Assembly (NCBI GenBank): GCA_017410325.1
Contig: JAFQRA010000020.1
Coordinates: 1 to 64,000, forward strand
Direction of reading: 5' to 3'
Source of the DNA: Clostridia bacterium
GTDB lineage: Bacteria > Bacillota > Clostridia > Oscillospirales > Acutalibacteraceae
DNA length: 64,000 nt
Shown: positions 1 to 7,818 of the stretch, one piece after another
How the letters are laid out: the number at the start of each line of letters is the position of its first letter
Numbering within the stretch: the first letter of the stretch is position 1
Translations under genes and position numbers: made by a program
The notes under the pieces: model-generated
What the model was told of the DNA's origin: nothing
What the model saw: only the letters and a program-made list of their open reading frames with translations
Databases searched by the model: none

Positions 1-2
1 AT

Positions 3-145
3 TGTAGGGGAGGGCTTCCATGCCCTCCCGACATTGATGTATCAGTTACGTAACGGGAGGGGACAGAGCCCCTCCCCTACAGCTCGCCATAAAAATGATA
101 TAACATTTTGCAATGGGACGTCGAGGACGCCGTCCCCTACGGAAT
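3..145. repeat. Intergenic GTAGGGGAGGG inverted-repeat element
   Basis: The stretch 1-259 holds no gene apart from the tail of the XRE regulator. Bases 3-14 are the reverse complement of 70-81, and each end also folds locally (8-15 with 22-29; 55-62 with 69-76). A further hairpin rich in GGGACG/CGTCCC follows at about 116-137. A related block is found near 20798. Such G-rich palindromic spacers are common between genes in gut Clostridia; function unknown. Confidence 0.6.
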
Positions 146-222
146 GTCCCTTATCAGGTTTGTTCTGATTTGACTGATGACCAAAGGTCGCCTGCAAACT
201 CTAATTTGCAAAGCACAATAAA

Positions 223-266
223 AGCACCCGATGCGATTTAAACTTAACTGCATCGGGTGCTATTCT
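223..266. terminator. Bidirectional terminator
   Basis: Perfect 12-bp stem (223-234 with 250-261) flanked by T-rich tracts on both strands. It overlaps the last codons of the minus-strand regulator gene and probably ends that transcript. Confidence 0.7.
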
Positions 267-460
267 TTTTCAAAGCGGATTATGTCGCTGACCTCACAGT
301 CAAGCGCATAGCAAAGTGCATCAAGAGTTTTTGTGTTAATAGCCTCGCCTTTTTTCATTCTGTGTAATGTGTTGGCCGAAAAACCCTGTTTAAAAATCAA
401 ATAGTATTCGGTTATGCCTTTTTTTAGAAGAGTATCATAAAAAGGTTTATAACTAATCAT
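260..460 (-). CDS. Small XRE/Cro-type HTH regulator
   Basis: A 66-residue protein made almost only of a Cro/C1-type helix-turn-helix (HTH_26-like): residues ~24-58 carry the recognition-helix pattern FSANTLHRMKKGEAINTKTLDALCYALDCEVSDI. The ATG at 460 is chosen because a GGTGAG ribosome site lies just upstream; a longer reading frame has no such support and would run through the divergent promoter. It is divergently transcribed from the zinc-ribbon genes, and a perfect inverted repeat lies in the shared promoter region. It is therefore probably an autoregulated local repressor of its neighbours (inference). Confidence 0.75.
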   Translation of the reverse strand: MISYKPFYDTLLKKGITEYYLIFKQGFSANTLHRMKKGEAINTKTLDALCYALDCEVSDIIRFEKE

Positions 461-473
461 TTTGCTCACCGAG

Positions 474-525
474 ATTATATTATCATACTCAATCTCTTGA
501 CAATACTCAAAATGTTGAGTATAAT
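474..525. promoter_or_regulatory. Overlapping divergent promoters with embedded operator
   Basis: Plus strand: TTGACA (497-502), 17-bp spacer, TATAAT (520-525), a consensus promoter for the zinc-ribbon genes. Minus strand: TTGTCA (503-498), 18 bp, TATAAT (479-474) for the XRE gene. Bases 503-522 form a perfect palindrome (arms ATACTCAA and TTGAGTAT, 4-base loop) filling the plus-strand spacer and touching the minus -35. A third ATACTCAA half-site starts at 485. Binding there would block both directions. Confidence 0.75.
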
Positions 526-556
526 GTAGCCAAATTATGGTTGGAGGTATAAGGTT

Positions 557-922
557 ATGTACTGCTTGAAATGCGGTCAGCAGATTGAGGATACTGCGAT
601 GAATTGTCCTTACTGCGGTTGTGCTACAGAAAACGCGGGTGTCGATTCTTTGGATTTCGTTTCGGAGGAAAATGCAAAATCCGCACATACCCTTTCTATG
701 GTCAGTATAGTTCTCGGTGGTGTGGGTATCATTATTGCCTGGCTTTTTGCTTTGTTCGGCTATATTTTCGGCGGTGTGGCACTCGCAATTGCTTTTGCGG
801 CTAAAGGTAAAAATGCAAACGAAAAAAAGGTAGATATTGCGATTATTATATCGGCCTTAACACTTGGCTGCTCTGTTCTGAATTCAATTATTGGTATGTC
901 AATGATGTCAGCGTTGATATAA
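557..922 (+). CDS. Zinc-ribbon membrane protein
   Basis: 121 residues. The N-terminus carries a zinc ribbon (CLKCG...CPYCG, residues 3-22), followed by a short acidic linker and two to three hydrophobic segments (about 45-80 and 92-118), so it is probably a small membrane protein with a cytoplasmic zinc finger. RBS GGAGG precedes the ATG. It forms a two-gene unit with the next zinc-ribbon/SHOCT gene, 11 bases downstream, under the consensus promoter at 497-525. The family is widespread in Firmicutes and its biochemical role is unknown. Confidence 0.7.
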   Translation: MYCLKCGQQIEDTAMNCPYCGCATENAGVDSLDFVSEENAKSAHTLSMVSIVLGGVGIIIAWLFALFGYIFGGVALAIAFAAKGKNANEKKVDIAIIISALTLGCSVLNSIIGMSMMSALI

Positions 923-933
923 GGGGGATATTT

Positions 934-1251
934 ATGTTTTGTCCTGCGTGCGGAAAATCTTTACCGGACAACAGTCTTTTTTGCTCGGGCTGCGGTAAAC
1001 AGATTTTGCCGTCAAAGAATAGCGGCTCTCCTGTGACAAGGGTTGAAGCGGTTGCGCCGCCTGTGCAAAATGAAGGCGTTAAAAAGCTGACTGATGTTAT
1101 GAAAGAGAATAAAACTCAAGGTAATGCGCCGATGGTTATATATTTGGTTTCACCGGCAGATGAATTGAAAAAGTTCAAAGAGCTTTTGGATTCAGATGTT
1201 ATCACACAAGAAGAATTTAATATAAAGAAAAAGCAATTACTCGGATTATAA
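934..1251 (+). CDS. Zinc-ribbon and SHOCT-domain protein
   Basis: 105 residues: a zinc ribbon at the N-terminus (CPACG...CSGCG, residues 3-21), a Ser/Pro/Val-rich linker, and a C-terminal SHOCT-like segment (about residues 75-104, ELKKFKELLDSDVITQEEF). SHOCT domains are short helical modules found at the ends of many oligomeric or membrane-associated proteins. It is soluble, follows the membrane zinc-ribbon gene with its own GGGGG-type RBS, and is closed by a terminator. Function is not known; co-regulation by the divergent XRE protein is inferred. Confidence 0.7.
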   Translation: MFCPACGKSLPDNSLFCSGCGKQILPSKNSGSPVTRVEAVAPPVQNEGVKKLTDVMKENKTQGNAPMVIYLVSPADELKKFKELLDSDVITQEEFNIKKKQLLGL

Positions 1252-1256
1252 CAGAA

Positions 1257-1300
1257 AACACTGTGAATTCTCTGCAAGGAGAGTTTGCAGTGTTTTTTGT
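1257..1300 (+). terminator. Rho-independent terminator
   Basis: AACACTG (1257-1263) pairs with CAGTGTT (1288-1294) around an inner TTCTCT/AGGAGA stem, followed by six T. Ends the zinc-ribbon unit. Confidence 0.8.
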
Positions 1301-1387
1301 TAATACTTTATTAATATTTATATGTTAAACTACGTTAAGTTATTTGTGTCACTATGCCCTTAGGGCGACGGAAAGGCTGTAAATCCA

Positions 1388-2083
1388 ATGAAAATCTCTG
1401 TTCTTCTTGCCGCGTACAACGGCGAAATGTACATATCGGAGCAGATTTCTTCAATCCTTCCCCAGCTTGGAGAGGATGACGAGCTGATAATTTCGGACGA
1501 CAGCCCCAACGGCAACACTCTTGCCGCCGTTGAGCCTTTTCTGTCAGACAAACGGGTTAAGTACGTCAAGGGCCCGCAAAAGGGTGTTGATGCCAACAAG
1601 GAATTCCTTTTCGGTGTCTGCACGGGCGATGTTGCCTTTTTGTGCGACCAGGACGACGTGTGGCTGCCCGACAAGGTTGAAAAGGTTATGGCACAGATAA
1701 ATTCGGGCGCGGGCTGTGTGCTTCACAACGCATACCTGACCGATGCCGACCTTAATAAAACGGGGCAGACCCTTTTCGGCACAAGAAACGCAGGAAAGGG
1801 AATAATCCGCAACATACTTAAAAACTGCTACACGGGTTCGTGTATGGCTCTCACGCGGCAGGCGTTTACTGCCGCCTTGCCGTTCCCGAAGGATATCCCG
1901 ATGCACGACCAGTGGCTCGGTCTCGTCTGCGAAAAAACGGTTAAAACCGTGTTCCTTGACGAACCGCTGATTTTCTGGCGCCGCAACGAGGGCAGTATGA
2001 CGGGCGGACGGACAAGCCTTGCTCAGAAAATCAAGTGGCGCATAGCAATTGTTAAAAATATTATTACATACTCCAACCGATAA
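1388..2083 (+). CDS. Family 2 glycosyltransferase (rhamnosyltransferase-like)
   Basis: 231 residues, GT-A fold. The N-terminus KISVLLAAYNGEMYISEQISSIL is the classic GT2 nucleotide-sugar binding strand, IISDDSPNG provides the second acidic pair, and CDQDDVWLPDKVE (around residues 80-95) holds the DXD metal site. It resembles RfbF-type rhamnosyltransferases that decorate cell-wall polysaccharides, although the donor sugar cannot be read from sequence. It is the first gene of a cluster followed by another GT2, an ABC exporter and CDP-ribitol genes, and probably acts on the same glycan at the cytoplasmic membrane face. Confidence 0.85.
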   Translation: MKISVLLAAYNGEMYISEQISSILPQLGEDDELIISDDSPNGNTLAAVEPFLSDKRVKYVKGPQKGVDANKEFLFGVCTGDVAFLCDQDDVWLPDKVEKVMAQINSGAGCVLHNAYLTDADLNKTGQTLFGTRNAGKGIIRNILKNCYTGSCMALTRQAFTAALPFPKDIPMHDQWLGLVCEKTVKTVFLDEPLIFWRRNEGSMTGGRTSLAQKIKWRIAIVKNIITYSNR

Positions 2084-2102
2084 TCCGAAAGGAATGGTAT
2101 AA

Positions 2103-2867
2103 ATTAACGTTAAAGTAACGGGCTGTATTGTTACGCACAACAATATGAGCAGTATAGACGAGACGGTTTCAACCCTGCTTGAGCACACAAGGGGTGTGGA
2201 TTTTACTCTTTACACGGTTGACAACCTTTCAACGGACGGCACGCCCGACCACATAAAGAAAACCTACGGTGCGGTAAAGGTTATTGAGCCCGGCACAAAC
2301 AAGGGCTTCGGCAGCGGACACAACGAGGTGCTGTCACTTATTGAGTCAAAGTATCACTGCGTTATCAACCCCGATATAAGCATTAACGGGGATGTTATTG
2401 CAAAAATGGTTGAGTATATGGAGGAGCACCCCGAAATCGGTCTGCTTTCTCCGAAAATCTGCTTCCCTGACGGAAGAAGCCAGATTTTAGGCAAGCGCAA
2501 CCCGAAAATAAAATATCTCATTGCAAGCCGTATGAGGGATGAAGCTAATCCGTCACCCGAGCTTCGTGAATACGCAATGCTTGATGAGGATTTGTCCGTG
2601 CCCTGCGAAATCGAAAACGCAACGGGTTGCTTTATGATGTTCCGCACGGATTTGTTCAAGAAAATCGGCGGCTTTGACAAGCGCTATTTTATGTATTTTG
2701 AGGATTGCGACATCACACGCACCGTGCGCAAATATGCAAAGGCTGTTTTCTACCCCGAGGCCGTGGTTTACCACGTGTGGGGCAGAGAAAGCAAGAAGAA
2801 TTTTAAGCTTATGCTTGTTCAGATTTCTTCAATGTTCAAATATTTTATAAAATGGTTTAATAAATAA
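2103..2867 (+). CDS. Family 2 glycosyltransferase, probable non-ATG start
   Basis: GT2 protein of about 254 residues. The family's first beta strand, KVTGCIVTHNN, lies upstream of the first ATG (2145), and an in-frame stop (TAA) is at 2100-2102. The real start must therefore be between 2103 and 2145, where no ATG/GTG/TTG occurs. ATT at 2103 lies 9 bases after AAAGGA (2088-2093) and is the best candidate. The DXD-like region is NPDISINGDV, and MYFEDCDITRTVRK near the end matches the GT2 ED motif. An ATG-GTA-TAA sequence sits directly before. Likely a rhamnosyl- or glycosyltransferase for the cluster's polymer. Confidence 0.8.
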   Translation: MNVKVTGCIVTHNNMSSIDETVSTLLEHTRGVDFTLYTVDNLSTDGTPDHIKKTYGAVKVIEPGTNKGFGSGHNEVLSLIESKYHCVINPDISINGDVIAKMVEYMEEHPEIGLLSPKICFPDGRSQILGKRNPKIKYLIASRMRDEANPSPELREYAMLDEDLSVPCEIENATGCFMMFRTDLFKKIGGFDKRYFMYFEDCDITRTVRKYAKAVFYPEAVVYHVWGRESKKNFKLMLVQISSMFKYFIKWFNK

Positions 2868-2902
2868 CATAATATATTGAAAAAGAAACAGGAGATTGCT
2901 GC

Positions 2903-3739
2903 ATGAACACTGCAAGCAAAAAAAATAAAATAACGGGCTTTTTCAAAAATTTCTGGAAATACCGTTTCCTGCTGTATGAAATTGTCCGCAAAAACGTCAA
3001 GCTTCAGTACCGCAACTCGGTGTTGGGTATATTCTGGACCTTCCTTCAGCCGCTTATGACAACGCTCGTGCTTGTTGTCGTTTTCGGCGGTATTTTCGGC
3101 AAGAGCAACGAGGGGATAGTCTGTTACCCGATTTATCTGCTTTGCGGCCGACTGCTGTATGAGTTTTACACACAGTCCACAAAGCGTGCAATGCGTTCGA
3201 TAAGGCTGAGCGCCAGCGTAATCAAAAAGGTTTACGTGCCAAAGTACATTTATCCCGTTTCAAACGTGCTTTCAAACTTCGTAACCTTCGTAATTTCGCT
3301 TCTCGTTCTCGTTGCAATGGTGCTGTATTATATGCTCTTTACGGATGTTGAGCTTGTTATCACGCCGTATATTCTGCTGGCAATCGTGCCGATTATAATT
3401 CTGCTTGTGCTTTGCACGGGTGTCGGTCTTATTCTTTCAACACTCAGCGTATTCTTTAAGGATATAGAATATCTCTACGACGTTTTCTGTATGCTCATTT
3501 TCTACGCAACACCTATTTTCTATACGGTGGATGCTCTGGGCGCAAACAAGTGGGTGCAGATGGCGCTCATGGCAAACCCCCTTTACTCAATCGTTTCAAT
3601 GTTCCGTTCCTGCGTGCTTTTCGGCGAAATGTGGAACTGGAATCATTTTGCGTATGCCTGCGTTTTCAGTCTCGTAATGCTCGGCATAGGCTCGCTTGCT
3701 TTCTACAAAAAGCAGGACAAATTTATTCTTCATATATGA
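2903..3739 (+). CDS. ABC-2 type polysaccharide/teichoic acid export permease
   Basis: 278 residues with about six transmembrane helices. The N-terminal YRFLLYEIVRKNVKLQYRNSVLGIFWTFLQPLMTTLVLVVVFG signature is typical of TagG/RfbA/Wzm permeases that move lipid-linked polymers across the membrane. It pairs with the ATPase gene 11 bases downstream. Start ATG is preceded by AGGAG. Together the two form the export channel for the glycan built by the flanking transferases. TagG (teichoic acid) and Wzm (O-antigen type) cannot be separated by eye; the Tar-like genes downstream favour the teichoic acid option. Confidence 0.88.
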   Translation: MNTASKKNKITGFFKNFWKYRFLLYEIVRKNVKLQYRNSVLGIFWTFLQPLMTTLVLVVVFGGIFGKSNEGIVCYPIYLLCGRLLYEFYTQSTKRAMRSIRLSASVIKKVYVPKYIYPVSNVLSNFVTFVISLLVLVAMVLYYMLFTDVELVITPYILLAIVPIIILLVLCTGVGLILSTLSVFFKDIEYLYDVFCMLIFYATPIFYTVDALGANKWVQMALMANPLYSIVSMFRSCVLFGEMWNWNHFAYACVFSLVMLGIGSLAFYKKQDKFILHI

Positions 3740-3750
3740 GGTGACGGCGT

Positions 3751-4494
3751 TTGGCTAAAACAGCGGTCAAGGTTGAAAATGTCAGCGTTATGTTCAACCT
3801 TAACAAGGAAAAAATCGACAATATAAAAGAATACGTAATAAAGTTTTTGAAGCGCAAAATCCGTTTTACCGAGTTCTGGGCGCTAACTGACGTTTCGTTT
3901 GAGGTAAAGGAAGGCGAGCGCATAGGCATCCTCGGCTTCAACGGCGCAGGCAAGAGCACGCTGCTCAAGGTTATTGCAGGTGTGCTCAAGCCCACGAAGG
4001 GCACTGTGCAGGTCAACGGCGTTATTGCTCCGCTGCTTGAGCTCGGCGCAGGCTTCGATATGAACTATTCGGGCTCGGAGAATATATATCTCTACGGCGC
4101 AACAATGGGCTATTCGAGAAAATATATCGAGGAAAGATATCAGCAGATTGTTGATTTTGCGGAGCTTGGCGAGTTTATCGACGTGCCTGTAAAGAACTAT
4201 TCCTCGGGTATGCGCGCCCGTCTCGGCTTTGCGATTGCAACGGCGGTTGACCCCCAGGTGCTTATTCTGGACGAGGTGCTTTCCGTGGGCGATGCAAAGT
4301 TCAAGAAAAAGAGTGAAGCCAAAATAATGAGTATGTTTGACAAGGGCGTTACGGTGCTCTTTGTTTCACATAATACGGCGCAGGTGCGCCGCCTTTGCAC
4401 AAAGGCTGTTCTGCTTGAAAAGGGCAGAGTAATTGCAAGCGGCACGGCGGACGAGGTCTGCGACATTTACGATTCAAAGGTCAAATCAAAGTAA
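3751..4494 (+). CDS. ABC transporter ATPase for teichoic acid/polysaccharide export
   Basis: 247 residues starting at TTG (GAGGTGA 3738-3744 upstream). Walker A is GFNGAGKST, the signature region reads YSSGMRARLGFAIA, and Walker B with the D-loop is VLILDEVLSVGDAKF, followed by the H-loop FVSHN. These match TagH/RfbB/Wzt. The C-terminal sugar-binding domain seen in longer Wzt proteins is missing, as in many short TagH-like ATPases. It energises the upstream permease; the two genes are in the same operon. Confidence 0.9.
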   Translation: MAKTAVKVENVSVMFNLNKEKIDNIKEYVIKFLKRKIRFTEFWALTDVSFEVKEGERIGILGFNGAGKSTLLKVIAGVLKPTKGTVQVNGVIAPLLELGAGFDMNYSGSENIYLYGATMGYSRKYIEERYQQIVDFAELGEFIDVPVKNYSSGMRARLGFAIATAVDPQVLILDEVLSVGDAKFKKKSEAKIMSMFDKGVTVLFVSHNTAQVRRLCTKAVLLEKGRVIASGTADEVCDIYDSKVKSK

Positions 4495-4514
4495 TTATAA
4501 AGAGGATTGGTATT

Positions 4515-5225
4515 ATGGTTTTCGGTATTGTTCTCGCCGGCGGTAAGGGCAGCAGAATGGGCAACACGGATATGCCCAAGCAGTTTATGAAGCTTGGCTC
4601 AAAGCCCATACTTATGCACACCGTCGAAAAGTTTTTCGTAAATCCCAAAATTGAAAAAATTATTGTTCCCACCCACAAATCATGGGTTGAGCACGCAAAG
4701 AATCTTGTTGAAAAGAATTTCGGCAAAACGGACAGAGTTGTTGTTATCGACGGCGGTGAAAGCCGCAACGACACAATTATGAACGCAATTGCATATATCG
4801 AAGAAAATCACGGCCTTGACGATGACACTATCGTTGTCACACACGATTCCGTGCGTCCCTTCGTCACGCACAGAATTATTGACGAGAATATCGAATGTGC
4901 CGTTAAGTACGGTGCCTGCGACACAATGGTGCCCGCGGCCGATACAATTGTTGAAAGCATTGACGGAAAGGCTATTTCCTCAATTCCCGTGCGCGACCAT
5001 ATGTATCAGGGTCAGACCCCGCAGTCCTTCAAGGCAAAGCGCCTTAAGGAGATTTTCGAATCCCTTACCGAGGATGAAAAGAACATTCTCACCGATGCCT
5101 GTAAGATGTATGTGCTCAAGGGTGAGCACGTCCACGTGCTTGTGGGCGAGGTTTTCAATATTAAAATCACCTATCCCTTCGATATGAAAGTTGCTCAGTC
5201 ATTAATAGGAGAAGAAGAGAAATGA
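4515..5225 (+). CDS. tarI: Ribitol-5-phosphate cytidylyltransferase (TarI/IspD family)
   Basis: 236 residues of the IspD/TarI cytidylyltransferase family: N-terminal LAGGKGSRMG glycine-rich CTP-binding loop with MPKQF (the Lys that contacts phosphates), VVTHDSVRPFV in the middle and the QTPQSFK motif near residue 172. IspD makes CDP-methylerythritol and TarI makes CDP-ribitol from the same fold. The 4-base overlap with a TarJ-like dehydrogenase and the downstream CDP-glycerol/ribitol phosphotransferase favour TarI. The product would be the activated ribitol-5-phosphate donor. Confidence 0.82.
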   Translation: MVFGIVLAGGKGSRMGNTDMPKQFMKLGSKPILMHTVEKFFVNPKIEKIIVPTHKSWVEHAKNLVEKNFGKTDRVVVIDGGESRNDTIMNAIAYIEENHGLDDDTIVVTHDSVRPFVTHRIIDENIECAVKYGACDTMVPAADTIVESIDGKAISSIPVRDHMYQGQTPQSFKAKRLKEIFESLTEDEKNILTDACKMYVLKGEHVHVLVGEVFNIKITYPFDMKVAQSLIGEEEK

Positions 5226-6247
5226 TTAATGCAGTCTATCAGCTGGTTTCCCCACGCATGATCGACGTTACTTATAAAGAGGTTGACCTTGCCGCGGGCG
5301 AGGTTGTGCTTCGTCCGTACAAGCTGTCGATATGTAAGGCGGACCAGCGCTACTATCAGGGTATGCGCTCTCAGGCGGCGCTCAAGGCAAAGCTGCCTAT
5401 GGCACTCATTCACGAATGTGTGGCACAGGTTATCTATGACCCGACAGGCACCTTCAATGTCGGCGATTTTGTTGTGCCCATTCCCACGGTGCCCACCGAA
5501 ACCGACGAAATAATTGCGGAAAACTACCTGCGCTCAAGCTATTTCCGTTCAAGCGGTAACGACGGCTTTCTGCAGGATATAATTACAGCAACACCGGACA
5601 GACTTGTGAAGCTTCCCGAAAATATGAATATGAACGTTGCTTCCTTTTCGGAGCTTGTAAGCGTCAGCGTTCACGCAATGCGCCGCTTTGACAGGATTGC
5701 CCACTCCCGCCGCAACAAAATCGGCATCTGGGGCGACGGAAACGTCGGCTATATCACGGCTCTGCTTTTCCACTACCTCTACCCCGAAACCGAGCTTTAT
5801 ATTTTCGGTACGGTTGAGGAAAAGCTCTCTTATTTTTCTTTTGCAAAGGCAACATACCACGTTGACCACGTGCCCGAGGGTGTGGCGATTGACCACGGCT
5901 TCGAGTGTGTCGGCGGTGCAGGCTCACGCAGCGCAATAAATCAGATGATTGACCTTATCAACCCTGAGGGTACGATGTCTCTTATGGGTGTCAGCGAAAA
6001 CTTTGTTGATATCAACACACGCATGGTGCTTGAAAAGGGTCTGAGGCTTTACGGCTCATCCCGCAGCGGCAGAGAGGACTTTGAGCAGACCGTTGAGCTT
6101 TACAAAAAATTCCCGAGGCTTGTTTCCCGTCTGGATAACCTTGTCGGCGACGTCGTGCAGGTGAAGACAATTCCCGATATTCACAGCGCATTCGATAAGG
6201 ACATTCACCGCAGCTTCGGCAAAACCGTTATTGATTGGGCGAAGTAA
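5222..6247 (+). CDS. tarJ: Ribulose-5-phosphate reductase (TarJ-like alcohol dehydrogenase)
   Basis: 341 residues, medium-chain dehydrogenase/reductase family. Visible marks are SICKADQRYYQG (catalytic Cys), the HE pair in LIHECVAQV, and the Rossmann GIWGDGNVGY. TarJ reduces ribulose-5-phosphate to ribitol-5-phosphate, the substrate of TarI. The start ATG overlaps the tarI stop by 4 bases and the stop overlaps the next start by one base, so the three genes are translationally coupled. Sequence alone cannot exclude a related polyol dehydrogenase, but the neighbours make TarJ much the best reading. Confidence 0.83.
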   Translation: MINAVYQLVSPRMIDVTYKEVDLAAGEVVLRPYKLSICKADQRYYQGMRSQAALKAKLPMALIHECVAQVIYDPTGTFNVGDFVVPIPTVPTETDEIIAENYLRSSYFRSSGNDGFLQDIITATPDRLVKLPENMNMNVASFSELVSVSVHAMRRFDRIAHSRRNKIGIWGDGNVGYITALLFHYLYPETELYIFGTVEEKLSYFSFAKATYHVDHVPEGVAIDHGFECVGGAGSRSAINQMIDLINPEGTMSLMGVSENFVDINTRMVLEKGLRLYGSSRSGREDFEQTVELYKKFPRLVSRLDNLVGDVVQVKTIPDIHSAFDKDIHRSFGKTVIDWAK

Positions 6248-7347
6248 TGAAAGAGCTTTTTTACAGACTTTTCGCTTTATTCTTTAATATTTCAAGTGCC
6301 CTGTTTTCCGTAAAGGAGAACAGGGTTACTCTGCTTTCACCCCATAACGCTTCCTTTAACGACAGCCTCGGCGAAATCCGCAGGGAGCTTGAGAAAAGGG
6401 GAGAGTTTGATTTTAATTTAATATCTCACAAGGATTTTTCTTCGGCTTTGTCGGCGCTTTCCTTTTTTACTAAAAAAGCGTATCTGCTTGCAACGAGCCG
6501 CTATGTTTTTATGAACGACAATTTTATGCCCTTGGGCTATCTCAATTTCCGCAAGGAAACAGCCGTTGTCCAGCTCTGGCACGCCGAGGGTGCTTTCAAA
6601 AAATTCGGCCTTGATATCGACCAGCCCGAGGCAATACGCAAAAGGGAAATCGCTCTTAATAAAAAGCTGAGCTTTGTCATCTGCTCCGGTGAGGGTGTAA
6701 GGGATATCTACGCAAGCGCTTTCGGCGTTGAAAAAGAAAAGGTTCTGCCGCTCGGCTCACCGAGGGCTGACGTGCTGCTAAACAGCAAAAATGCGGCTGA
6801 ACTCAGGGCTGCTTTTGAAGCAGAGCATCCCGAGTGCAGGGGTAAAAAAACCGTGCTTTACGCACCGACCTTCCGCGACGACCATGAGTGCGACAGAAAA
6901 TTTCTCTCCTATTTTGACACAAAGCTTTTCAACGAAAAGCTCGGTTCCGAATACGTGCTTCTTGTTCGCCTTCATCCGCAGATTCACGGCAAAATGTTGC
7001 TTGAGGGTGCGGTTGACGTAACGGATTATCCGTCTGTCAACGAGCTTACGCTTATCAGCGATATGCTCATAACCGACTACTCGTCTATATGTATGGATTT
7101 CGTGCTTCTGGACAAGCCCTGCGTTTTCTTTGCCCCCGATTTGCAGGAGTATTCTTCACGCCGTCCGTTTTATTTTGACTACCTAACCTACGTTCCGGGT
7201 GAAACGGCAAATACAACTGCTGAGCTTATTGAAGCGGTGAAAAATGCAAGCGTCAGCGAGCGTGCAAAGGCGTTCAGAGCTCTTAATTTAGGCGCTGTTG
7301 ACGGTAAAAGTGCCGGCAGGATAGCAGAGGTCATTGTTGACAAATAA
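6247..7347 (+). CDS. CDP-glycerol/ribitol phosphotransferase (TarL/TagB-like)
   Basis: 366 residues, Glyphos_transf family (GT-B fold). Motifs: VVQLWHAEGAFKKFG (WHG-like donor motif, residues ~100), VLYAPTFRDD, RLHPQI, and LITDYSSICMDFVLLDKPCVFF near the C-terminus. Such enzymes transfer polyol phosphate units from CDP-polyol to a growing teichoic acid chain at the cytoplasmic membrane. The start ATG at 6247 overlaps the tarJ stop (TAATG); an upstream TTG in the same frame is less likely. As the last gene of the cluster it would use the CDP-ribitol made by tarI/tarJ. Primase (TagB) and polymerase (TarL) activities cannot be told apart here. Confidence 0.83.
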   Translation: MKELFYRLFALFFNISSALFSVKENRVTLLSPHNASFNDSLGEIRRELEKRGEFDFNLISHKDFSSALSALSFFTKKAYLLATSRYVFMNDNFMPLGYLNFRKETAVVQLWHAEGAFKKFGLDIDQPEAIRKREIALNKKLSFVICSGEGVRDIYASAFGVEKEKVLPLGSPRADVLLNSKNAAELRAAFEAEHPECRGKKTVLYAPTFRDDHECDRKFLSYFDTKLFNEKLGSEYVLLVRLHPQIHGKMLLEGAVDVTDYPSVNELTLISDMLITDYSSICMDFVLLDKPCVFFAPDLQEYSSRRPFYFDYLTYVPGETANTTAELIEAVKNASVSERAKAFRALNLGAVDGKSAGRIAEVIVDK

Positions 7348-7441
7348 TTCAGTGTGTTTTGTTTAATTTGTATAAAATAGTTTGCTCACGGTGTTCAAAA
7401 TTAATAAAATGAAAAAATTTTCCCGAAAATTTATTTTTTTG

Positions 7442-7470
7442 TGGACAAACACTTTGTAAAGTGTTATTAT
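7442..7470 (+). promoter_or_regulatory. Promoter with palindromic spacer
   Basis: TGGACA (7442-7447), 17 bp, TATTAT (7465-7470). The spacer holds a perfect inverted repeat ACACTTT-GT-AAAGTGT (7449-7464), a likely operator. It lies 37 bases upstream of the 50-aa peptide gene. Confidence 0.65.
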
Positions 7471-7506
7471 TGAATTAATATTAGAGGAGAAGGAGGTGCC
7501 GACGTA

Positions 7507-7659
7507 ATGGATTACATCACCATCATCGTAGATGCTATCGTAGCATTTGCAAAGAACTTCAGCATCAATGAGGTTGTTTCAGCTTTTGCTGGTATCAACT
7601 GGAACGGCGTAAAGGACGCAGTTATTACAATTGTTGAGGCTATCGAGAAGGTTCTTTAA
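7507..7659 (+). CDS. 50-aa amphipathic peptide, possible PSM-like or leaderless bacteriocin
   Basis: A 50-codon frame (begins MDYITIIVDAIVAFAKNF, ends IVEAIEKVL) with a textbook GGAGAAGGAGG ribosome site (about 7485-7496), a clear promoter upstream and a strong terminator just after the stop. It has no signal peptide or cysteine. The residues alternate hydrophobic (I, V, A, F) and polar in helical register, with six acidic and three basic residues, hence net negative. This resembles beta-type phenol-soluble modulins or leaderless amphipathic peptides more than a cationic bacteriocin. Codon choice is like that of the highly expressed rpsO. No transporter or immunity gene is adjacent. Assignment of function is speculative; the gene itself looks real. 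Confidence 0.75.
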   Translation: MDYITIIVDAIVAFAKNFSINEVVSAFAGINWNGVKDAVITIVEAIEKVL

Positions 7660-7680
7660 TTTTAGCTTTTCTTGAACGGT

Positions 7681-7717
7681 AAATCCCCGGCGGTTAACGT
7701 CGGGGATTTTGCTTTTT
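7681..7717 (+). terminator. Rho-independent terminator of peptide gene
   Basis: AAATCCCCG (7681-7689) pairs with CGGGGATTT (7701-7709), followed by TGCTTTTTT. A second perfect hairpin without a T-run (GGCACGCA/TGCGTGCC, 7724-7741) follows. Confidence 0.8.
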
Positions 7718-7818
7718 TATTACGGCACGCAGTTGCGTGCCTTGGCACGATTTTAGAATTAAAGCACAAATGCTGTCAGGACTTTTTCCGCCGTACCGTT
7801 CCGAAATAATAATTTTGC

